Shown here: one piece after another, positions 58,111-64,000 of the stretch
How the letters are laid out: each line of letters opens with the position of its first letter
How positions within the stretch are numbered: the stretch's first letter is position 1
Assembly: GCF_017355875.1 (NCBI RefSeq)
Contig: NZ_JAFEWC010000001.1
Coordinates: forward strand, 1,116,001-1,180,000
Direction of reading: 5' to 3'
DNA length: 64,000 bases
DNA from: Aridibaculum aurantiacum
GTDB taxonomy: Bacteria; Bacteroidota; Bacteroidia; Chitinophagales; Chitinophagaceae
The notes under the pieces: generated by a model
The model's database searches: none
The model's input: the letters and a program-made list of their open reading frames with translations, nothing else
Told to the model about the DNA's origin: nothing
Made by a program: the position numbers and the translations under genes

Positions 58111-58311
58111 TTACCGGTCGTTGGAGATGCTTTTTGGTGTGCCGGGAGTTGTATTCTCCTCCATATCGCCCGGGCTTGCGCCACTTAACTTTGAAGCATC
58201 ACTATGTGTGAATTCTCCAGCTTCTTGCTCAATCACTTCATTGGCAAGATCTCCTTTGCTGTCTGTATCGGAGATGTTTTGAGAATCCTGTTTATTGCTA
58301 TCCGTACTCAT
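58111..58311 (-). CDS. Small acidic protein, unknown (pair member A)
   Basis: A 66-aa, highly charged, Ser/Asp/Glu-rich protein (MSTDSNKQDSQNISDTDS..., NEVIEQEAGEFTHSD). It has no signal peptide, no hydrophobic stretch and no recognised domain, and shares short VIEQ and EFT motifs with the gene that follows 27 bp later. The two are probably one small transcription unit. Function unknown. Confidence 0.5.
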   Translation of the reverse strand: MSTDSNKQDSQNISDTDSKGDLANEVIEQEAGEFTHSDASKLSGASPGDMEENTTPGTPKSISNDR

Positions 58312-58409
58312 GCTTATTTATTTCTATAGAAGGGTAAAATCTTGTGCCAGCGTATAAGTAACCCAGCATATTAAGCTGCTGGTAAAGCAGAAACTATCGG
58401 TGTATCTTC

Positions 58410-58417
58410 TACATTTG
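58410..58417 (+). promoter_or_regulatory. TAnnTTTG -7 box of the YdeI-like gene
   Basis: TACATTTG lies 9 nt before the ATG at 58427. It matches the Bacteroidota -7 box; no -33 TTG is seen. Confidence 0.4.
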
Positions 58418-58426
58418 AAGCAACAA

Positions 58427-58936
58427 ATGCTTATGATCAAATACAGTACTGAAATAAAGAAGTTTGACAAGCAAGGCGAGAAGACAGGATGGACATATGT
58501 AGATGTGCCGGCAGAGCTAGCTGAACAGCTAAAGCCAGGAAATAAAAAATCATTTCGCGTAAAAGGAAAACTAGACCACCATCCTATAGAAGGGGTGGCG
58601 CTGCTGCCAATGGGTGGAGGAGATTTCATTATTCCGTTGAATGGCGAAATGCGCAAGGCAATAGGTAAAACGAAAGGAGCCATTTTACAACTGCAACTGC
58701 AGTTGGACGAGAAGGAATACCAATTGTGCCCGGACCTGCTGTTGTGCCTGCAGGATGAACCAGCGGCCTTGGAAAACTTCAATAAGCTGCCGCCATCGCA
58801 CCGCAAGTATTATAGCAAATGGATTGAAAGCGCCAGAACTGAACCTACAAAAGCCAAACGTATTGCGCAAGCAGTAAATGCACTGGCAAAAAGCATTGGC
58901 TATGGAGAGATGTTGAAAGAGGCTGGTTCCAAGTAA
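58427..58936 (+). CDS. DUF1905 / YdeI-like protein
   Basis: A 169-aa cytosolic protein. The frame starts upstream at a GTG (58400), but Met 58427 (or 58433) precedes the first domain strand (MIKYSTEIKKF), which I prefer. The N-terminal half fits DUF1905 (GWTYVDVPAELAEQLKPGNK and SFRVKGKLDHHPIEGVALLP). The C-terminal half resembles the YdeI/OmpD-associated helical domain (LPPSHRKYYSKWIESARTEP, TKAKRIAQAVNALAKS). Function is poorly known. It converges with rsmG (39 bp apart). Confidence 0.8.
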   Translation: MLMIKYSTEIKKFDKQGEKTGWTYVDVPAELAEQLKPGNKKSFRVKGKLDHHPIEGVALLPMGGGDFIIPLNGEMRKAIGKTKGAILQLQLQLDEKEYQLCPDLLLCLQDEPAALENFNKLPPSHRKYYSKWIESARTEPTKAKRIAQAVNALAKSIGYGEMLKEAGSK

Positions 58937-58975
58937 GCGGTATGAAAAGTAAACGGCGCAAAGCGTTCTCATCTG

Positions 58976-59599
58976 CTACTTAGTTACATGCAATAAATAT
59001 TTTTCAGCGAAATATTCTTCCTGGAAAACTTCCTGGATAGAAACCATGTTTGGACGCAGCCCGCTTTCTGAAATCTCCTGCCCAAGCTCTCCACCTTTTA
59101 AGCAGATCAGTCCATTGGCCAGCTCATGATCAAAGCCTTTTTTTATAAGAGGCTTGCCCCAATACCAAAGATCTTTTAGAGGTGCTACTGCACGGGAAAC
59201 AACAAACTGGAACTGGCGGTTCTTAATCTCTTCAGCGCGGGTATGTTGGGTAGTAATGTTTGGTAGATCAATGGCTTCTTTTACGCCTTCAATAACCTTA
59301 AGTTTTTTCCCAACGCTATCTACCAAATGAAACTCTACTTCAGGAAAGAAAATGGCTAAAGGCACACCTGGAAACCCACCACCAGTACCAATATCAATAA
59401 CCTGGGTGCCGGGATTAAAACTTACAACAGTCGCTATAGTAAGTGAATGTAATACGTGCTTCAGGTACAAACTGTCAATGTCTTTCCGCGAGATCACGTT
59501 GATCTTCTCATTCCAGTCTTTGTACAATTCTTCCAGCGCTGCAAATTGTTGCAACTGCTTTTCAGTAAAATCTGAGAAATATTTAAGTAAAACTTCCAT
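58976..59599 (-). CDS. rsmG: 16S rRNA (guanine-527-N7)-methyltransferase RsmG
   Basis: A 207-aa Rossmann-type SAM methyltransferase (GidB/RsmG) that makes m7G527 in 16S rRNA. The motif I SAM-binding loop is VIDIGTGGGFPGVPLAI, with WNEKINVISRKDIDSLYLKH before it. The substrate-binding VSRAVAPLKDL motif lies in the middle. Length fits the family. It is single-copy, convergent with the YdeI-like gene and followed upstream by the same-strand glycosyltransferase gene with a 73-bp gap. Confidence 0.95.
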   Translation of the reverse strand: MEVLLKYFSDFTEKQLQQFAALEELYKDWNEKINVISRKDIDSLYLKHVLHSLTIATVVSFNPGTQVIDIGTGGGFPGVPLAIFFPEVEFHLVDSVGKKLKVIEGVKEAIDLPNITTQHTRAEEIKNRQFQFVVSRAVAPLKDLWYWGKPLIKKGFDHELANGLICLKGGELGQEISESGLRPNMVSIQEVFQEEYFAEKYLLHVTK

Positions 59600-59672
59600 T
59601 TATAAAATTACCAGTTGACTAAAATTACCGACACCTAATTTATTCTGCTAATGAAAAAGAGTGAGTAAAAAA

Positions 59673-60797
59673 CTAATTCCAACTCTTCTTCGGTTTTTTG
59701 AATAATGCCGGCAGGAACAGCAGGTAGTGGAGGCACATCCAGAAATCGAAGAACAGGAACAAAGGGAACAGGTCAGCTTCGTTCAGTTTTTTCATGCTTT
59801 TGTAATACACGAAGGCTTGCACGATCCATTTTACAACAACGATCGACAACACAATCCACCAGTTGAAGAATATAGCTGCCACAATAGCCAGCGGCAGTAC
59901 CAGGAACTGTGTGGCGCTATAGATCAAAAGCAAGAATTTGTGCTTACCGCGGTAATACTTTGCTGTAGTATAATGCCTGTACTTCTGGTTCAGCCAGTCG
60001 CCCCATGTTTTTTTTGGTTGGCTTAATGTGTGTGCTTCCGGGTCTAAAACAATAGCAGTATTATTTTTATTTGCCACCTGGTTGATGAACAAATCATCAT
60101 CTCCACCTGGAATTTTGTTGATGCTGCTAAAGCCTTTGTTGCGAAGGAAAACATCGCGCTTGTAGCTCAGGTTGCGACCAACACCCATATAGGGCATGCC
60201 GGCAAGGGCATAGCTGAAATATTGAAGCGCAGAATGAAATGTTTCAAACCGGATGATCTTGTTAAGCAGACCTTTCGCCTTGTGGTATGCCCCATAACCT
60301 AAAACGATCTCTATGCCTTCATCATATCCATCCTGCATTTTTTCGATCCAATATTCACTTGCAGGAACACAGTCAGCATCGGTAAGCAACAAAGTCTCAT
60401 ACTTCGCGCTTTTAATGCCCATGCTCAGCGGGAACTTTTTTCCTGCTATCATTTTAGCTTCCTGGGTCAGTTCTACAGGGTTCAGATGTTTAAAGGTCTT
60501 CTTCAGTTCGTCTATCAGGTATTTGGTATCATCCTGCGAGTTGTGGTTTACCAGTATCACCTCGTGTGTAGTACGGTATTGCTGTACCAGCACCCCCGGC
60601 AGGTTTTTAATAATATTTCCTGCTTCATCACGGGCACAAATAACAACCGAAACAGGTTGTTGCTGGTTTTGAAGTTTAGGTTTTGATGTATAGAAAGCAA
60701 GACGGCTAAAGATGCCGGTAAAGTAACAGATCTGGATGAGGGTGGTAATACAAAAGAGGATAAAGACCGCTTCCTCCCAATAGTTCAATAAGTCCAT
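59673..60797 (-). CDS. Family 2 glycosyltransferase, membrane-anchored
   Basis: A 374-aa glycosyltransferase of family GT2. An N-terminal helix (VFILFCITTLIQICYFTGIF) anchors it. The GT-A domain shows VSVVICARDEAGNI (donor start), LLTDADCVP (DxD motif), PGGDDDLFINQV (acceptor/catalytic acidic region) and QKYRHYTTAKYYRG. Three more transmembrane segments follow (FLVLPLAIVAAIFFNWW..., IVQAFVYYKS, LFLFFDFWMCLHYLLFL). It resembles processive or lipid-linked GT2 enzymes. The sugar and acceptor are unknown. The TATTTTTG box on the minus strand just before the ATG may be its promoter. Confidence 0.88.
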   Translation of the reverse strand: MDLLNYWEEAVFILFCITTLIQICYFTGIFSRLAFYTSKPKLQNQQQPVSVVICARDEAGNIIKNLPGVLVQQYRTTHEVILVNHNSQDDTKYLIDELKKTFKHLNPVELTQEAKMIAGKKFPLSMGIKSAKYETLLLTDADCVPASEYWIEKMQDGYDEGIEIVLGYGAYHKAKGLLNKIIRFETFHSALQYFSYALAGMPYMGVGRNLSYKRDVFLRNKGFSSINKIPGGDDDLFINQVANKNNTAIVLDPEAHTLSQPKKTWGDWLNQKYRHYTTAKYYRGKHKFLLLIYSATQFLVLPLAIVAAIFFNWWIVLSIVVVKWIVQAFVYYKSMKKLNEADLFPLFLFFDFWMCLHYLLFLPALFKKPKKSWN

Positions 60798-60801
60798 CCG
60801 A

Positions 60802-60809
60802 CAAAAATA
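60802..60809 (-). promoter_or_regulatory. TAnnTTTG -7 box immediately before the glycosyltransferase ATG
   Basis: The minus strand reads TATTTTTG at 60809-60802, ending 4 nt before the ATG (60797). If used, the transcript would be essentially leaderless. Confidence 0.4.
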
Positions 60810-61032
60810 GGTGTTGGTTGGATGAAAGGAATAGTAGATGTGTGTTTGTGGAAAAGTAGGAGGAGGTTTATTGTAGGTGGTTAGGCTTTAGCTGATAGGC
60901 TGTAGTTGTAAATTGGTAGATGGTGAATGTTTTGATGCAGGAAGTTATTCTTGATTTCAAATAACTGAAGCCTAAAGTTTAATGACTATTTCCTTTTCAA
61001 TGGCGTGATTTTGTTGTCCTTCTAACGCTTGT

Positions 61033-62592
61033 ATGATGAAAAAAATCTTCCTTCCGCTTTGGCTGTTGCTAACCGTGCAGGTAAATGCACAGCTGACACA
61101 ATCGCCCACACCTGACCAACTGTGGGGTAAACTTTTCACTGATGTTCAATTGAAACGCGTACTGCACGACAACAAAACATTTGTTGATGCAGTACCTAAA
61201 CTTTCTCCGGATAGTATACTGAACCTGTATAACCGCCTGCCAGTGAAGGACAGTAGTAGCTTGTCAGATTTTGTGCATGCGTATTTCATTTTACCTGAAC
61301 ATGCTGAAGTGGCTACACCCAAACAGGCTACAGATCTGAAAGATCATTTACAAAAACATTGGAACAACCTGGTACGCCAGGCAGACAAAAAGCAGCACTA
61401 CAATTCGCTGCTTCCGCTGCCTTACCCCTACGTGGTGCCGGGTGGTCGTTTCAGAGAAATATACTACTGGGACAGCTACTTCACTATGTTGGGGCTGGCC
61501 GCTTCAAACCGTTACGACCTGGTGGAGCACATGCTTAACAATTTCTCCTACTTGGTGAAGACCTATGGCCACATTCCCAATGGCAATCGCAACTACTATC
61601 TCAGCCGGTCGCAGCCACCATACTTTGCGCTGATGGTGCAACTGCTGGCTCAGAAGAAAGGCAGCAGCATCTACAGACGTTATTTGCCTGCACTACAAAA
61701 AGAGTATGACTATTGGATGGAAGGAGAAGATATTATAAAGCCGGGAGAGCTATATAAAAGGATCATGAAGATGCAGGACGGGACGGTTCTCAACCGCTAC
61801 TTCGACGACAGTACCATTCCTCGCCAGGAATCTTATTACGAGGATGTGCAGACAGGACTGGCATACAAACATAAAGATGGCGCTGTATACCGGCACCTGC
61901 GGGCAGCTGCCGAAAGCGGCTGGGATTTTAGCAGCCGTTGGTTTGCAGATACGTTCAATCTTACTTCCATTGAAACCACCAATATTCTTCCTGTTGACCT
62001 CAACTGCCTGCTATATACATATGAGCAAATTCTCGCTACCGCTTATGCTTCGCAAAGGCAAAACAGCAAAAGCAGGCAGTACAGCCAGCGGGCGCAGAAA
62101 AGGAAAGAAGCCATCAACCGGCTGTTCTGGAGCGAGGAAAAGCAGTACTACTTTGACTACCACACCGGCAGCGGCACCCATACTGATCGTTGGTCCCTGG
62201 CAGGGGTGATGCCTCTTTTTGTACAGGCAGCCACTCAACAGCAAGCAGCCGCAGTTACTGATCATGTGCGCAGCAGGTTTTTGAAGCCCGGAGGCGTTGT
62301 AACAACTACTTATAAAACCGGCGAGCAATGGGATGCACCTAATGGCTGGCCGCCGTTGCAGTACGTTACTGTGAAAGGCTTGACGAATTACAAGCACAAT
62401 AGCCTGGCGGATACCATTGCCCGCAGGTGGATGAAGATAAATGAAGATGTATACCAGCGTACCGGCAAAATGATGGAGAAATATGATGTAGAGGTGATAG
62501 GATTAGAAGGAGGCGGAGGTGAATATCCTACGCAAGATGGCTTTGGATGGACCAATGGTGTATACCTGGAGTTCAGGCGGATGTTCAAGTAA
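61033..62592 (+). CDS. treA: Periplasmic trehalase (GH37)
   Basis: A 519-aa trehalase that hydrolyses trehalose to two glucose molecules. A signal peptide (KIFLPLWLLLTVQVNAQ) places it in the periplasm. The family signatures are PGGRFREIYYWDSYFTMLGL (signature 1) and QWDAPNGWPPLQYVTVKGL (signature 2), with the catalytic-region Asp in ESGWDFSSRWF and the conserved EGGGGEYPTQDGFGWTNGVY near the end, where the catalytic Glu lies. It is monocistronic. The symbol treA is used for the exported enzyme by analogy with the enterobacterial gene. Confidence 0.94.
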   Translation: MMKKIFLPLWLLLTVQVNAQLTQSPTPDQLWGKLFTDVQLKRVLHDNKTFVDAVPKLSPDSILNLYNRLPVKDSSSLSDFVHAYFILPEHAEVATPKQATDLKDHLQKHWNNLVRQADKKQHYNSLLPLPYPYVVPGGRFREIYYWDSYFTMLGLAASNRYDLVEHMLNNFSYLVKTYGHIPNGNRNYYLSRSQPPYFALMVQLLAQKKGSSIYRRYLPALQKEYDYWMEGEDIIKPGELYKRIMKMQDGTVLNRYFDDSTIPRQESYYEDVQTGLAYKHKDGAVYRHLRAAAESGWDFSSRWFADTFNLTSIETTNILPVDLNCLLYTYEQILATAYASQRQNSKSRQYSQRAQKRKEAINRLFWSEEKQYYFDYHTGSGTHTDRWSLAGVMPLFVQAATQQQAAAVTDHVRSRFLKPGGVVTTTYKTGEQWDAPNGWPPLQYVTVKGLTNYKHNSLADTIARRWMKINEDVYQRTGKMMEKYDVEVIGLEGGGGEYPTQDGFGWTNGVYLEFRRMFK

Positions 62593-62683
62593 GAAATGGA
62601 GGATCTGATATATAATAGCTGGAATAGGAATAGCCTGATAGCTGCTAATGGTTATTATGTAAAGGCTAATCATCAACTACCAG

Positions 62684-62691
62684 TACTTTTG
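62684..62691 (+). promoter_or_regulatory. TAnnTTTG -7 box of cvfB
   Basis: TACTTTTG lies 21 nt before the ATG at 62713. It matches the Bacteroidota -7 consensus; no clear -33 TTG is visible. Confidence 0.45.
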
Positions 62692-62712
62692 CAAACACAC
62701 AAATAATTGAAA

Positions 62713-63546
62713 ATGGTTAATGTAGGGCAATACAATACGCTTAAGGTGCTACGCACGGTTGATTTTGGAGTTTACCTGGATGATGGTGCTGAAGGTATTC
62801 TTTTACCTAAACGTTTTGTACCTGATGGATTGCAAGTGGATGATGAACTGCGTGTTTTCATTTACCACGACAGCGAAAGCAGGTTGATTGCCACAACAGA
62901 AGAACCTAAAGGTGTGGTAGGTGATATTGTAAAACTTCGGGCAGTGACTGTTACAAAAGAAGGAGCTTTCCTTGACTGGGGCTTGATGAAGGATATTTTT
63001 GTACCCAAGAGTAAGCAGCAAAACTACATGCGTGAAGGAGCTGAATACCTGGTAAAGATTTACCTGGATGAACAAACAGGACGCGTAGCTGCTACTGAAA
63101 AATTTGACTACGAATTGAGTAATGATGAGCTTACCGTAAAGGAGATGGATGAAGTGGACCTGGTAGTATACCGTCGTACAGATATTGGTTACGTGGTTAT
63201 CATCAATAACAAGCATACAGGCGTACTGCACGAAAATGAAATTTACAGGAACATTACTGTGGGCGACAGGATGAAGGGATTTATAAAAACAATTCGTGAA
63301 GAAAATAAGATAGACGTAGTGGTGGGTAAAGCAGGGTATGGAAGGGTAGAAGGTGAAGCAGAAAAAATTCTTCGCTTGTTGAAGGAGAACGATGGCTACC
63401 TGCCTTACCACGATAAATCTGCACCGGAAGAAATTTACGATTTCTTTGGCATGAGTAAGAAGTCTTTTAAAATGGCAACAGGGAGTTTATACAAGCAGAA
63501 GAAGATCGAGTTCACCAAAACTGGTATCAAATTATTAGAGGAATAA
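62713..63546 (+). CDS. cvfB: CvfB-like S1 RNA-binding protein
   Basis: A 277-aa RNA-binding protein. The frame can start at TTG 62707, but the ATG at 62713 is preferred, with the family N-terminus MVNVGQYNTLKVLRTVDFGV. The chain has tandem S1-type OB-folds (VDFGVYLDDGAEGILLPKRF; then AFLDWGLMKDIFVPKSKQ; and a third with TDIGYVVIINNKHTGVLHEN) and a winged-helix C-terminus (YDFFGMSKKSFKMATGSLYK). CvfB homologues regulate virulence-associated gene expression and bind RNA; its role here is inferred only. Confidence 0.9.
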   Translation: MVNVGQYNTLKVLRTVDFGVYLDDGAEGILLPKRFVPDGLQVDDELRVFIYHDSESRLIATTEEPKGVVGDIVKLRAVTVTKEGAFLDWGLMKDIFVPKSKQQNYMREGAEYLVKIYLDEQTGRVAATEKFDYELSNDELTVKEMDEVDLVVYRRTDIGYVVIINNKHTGVLHENEIYRNITVGDRMKGFIKTIREENKIDVVVGKAGYGRVEGEAEKILRLLKENDGYLPYHDKSAPEEIYDFFGMSKKSFKMATGSLYKQKKIEFTKTGIKLLEE

Positions 63547-63612
63547 AGGCTGGCTGTTGATTGCGCTCCTCCCGTTTCCTTAGTCTGTATATATTGCACC
63601 ATTATTCATGCT

Positions 63613-64000
63613 ATGATCTATTCCTCAGAACAGCTGCCTGCAACTGTAGTGGCTCTTAAAAAAACAAGGCCCATTATTAAGTGGACAGGTGGCAAGTATG
63701 ATGAATATGCAGAGTTCTCCCGCTTTATTCCATCGTTCAAAAATTACTATGAACCCTTCTTTGGTGGTGGGGGTGTTTTCTTTGCTGCAAGGCCACAAGG
63801 GAAAGCATTTTTAAACGATAAAAGCAAGGACCTGTTTGCTTTCTACTCGCTTATCCATTCTTCGCTTTTAAAAAAGCATTTACTGAAATATGCTGATGCA
63901 TGGGATGAAGCGAAAGTGCTGACAATGGCATGTACTAGTAAACTGCTCCCGATTTTTGTGAAGTTCATTAAAGGGGCTTACCAGCTGGAACAACTGCAGT
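63613..64000 (+). CDS. Dam-type DNA adenine methylase, truncated at window edge
   Basis: The first 129 codons of a gene that continues beyond the window. The N-terminus MIYSSEQLPATVVALKKTRP leads into IIKWTGGKYDEYAEFSRFIP, then YYEPFFGGGGVFFAA (the FxGxG SAM-binding motif I with the preceding Glu-Pro) and FLNDKSKDLFAFYSLIH (the N-D-x-N-like motif after the first strands). This is the N-terminal pattern of the D12-class adenine methylases (Dam/DpnM). It starts 66 bp after cvfB. Its catalytic DPPY motif should lie outside this window. It may be an orphan methylase or the start of a restriction-modification or defence locus. Confidence 0.8.
   Translation, partial: MIYSSEQLPATVVALKKTRPIIKWTGGKYDEYAEFSRFIPSFKNYYEPFFGGGGVFFAARPQGKAFLNDKSKDLFAFYSLIHSSLLKKHLLKYADAWDEAKVLTMACTSKLLPIFVKFIKGAYQLEQLQ

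Overview
This window looks like a chromosomal segment of a Bacteroidota bacterium, most likely a member of the Chitinophagaceae or a close relative; the family placement is inference. The evidence is two giant secreted proteins with C-terminal type IX secretion (T9SS) sorting domains, SprB and SdrD_B-type repeats, a TamL-like lipoprotein BamA homologue, choice-of-anchor J lipoproteins, A-rich translation starts, and several TAnnTTTG boxes (the Bacteroidota -7 promoter element). No rRNA, tRNA, CRISPR array, insertion sequence or prophage was recognised.

Region 1 (1-12.8 kb) holds small, mostly plus-strand transcription units. They encode an exported Fe/Mn superoxide dismutase with unusual second-shell residues followed by a discoidin-like exported protein, a small outer-membrane barrel, a secreted cupin whose frame is interrupted by an amber codon, a CPBP membrane protease, an exported amidohydrolase, an ABC exporter pair, a DHFR/RibD-like reductase and a large exported tricorn-type S41 peptidase.

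Region 2 (13-36.3 kb) is dominated by one 21.7-kb gene for a protein of about 7,250 residues. It has 54 tandem units of about 89 residues, then an unrecognised domain, cadherin-like and DNRLRE domains, thrombospondin type 3 calcium-binding repeats and a T9SS sorting domain. It ends in a strong terminator and is followed by a PAP2 phosphatase-like gene.

Region 3 (36.3-43.7 kb) has a small membrane protein, a 900-bp stretch with two terminators that follow no recognised gene, and a second T9SS cargo of 1,868 residues with SdrD_B, lectin-like and SprB repeats. The two giant proteins are probably surface adhesins or matrix proteins.

Region 4 (43.8-64 kb) is compact housekeeping: a TrmH/SpoU methyltransferase, TamL, TruB, XerD, YkgJ, YraN, ManA, a DUF6580 membrane protein, a phzF-rnhA-dph6-like operon, a YiiX-type lipoprotein, two paralogous choice-of-anchor J lipoproteins, an acyl-CoA carboxylase beta subunit, two tiny acidic proteins, a YdeI-like protein, RsmG, a family 2 glycosyltransferase, trehalase, CvfB and the first 129 codons of a Dam-type DNA adenine methylase that runs off the window.

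No convincing new multi-gene system was found. The best leads are the giant repeat protein with its private domain and block-duplicated repeats, the amber-interrupted cupin, the altered SOD, and the orphan terminators before the SprB-type gene.
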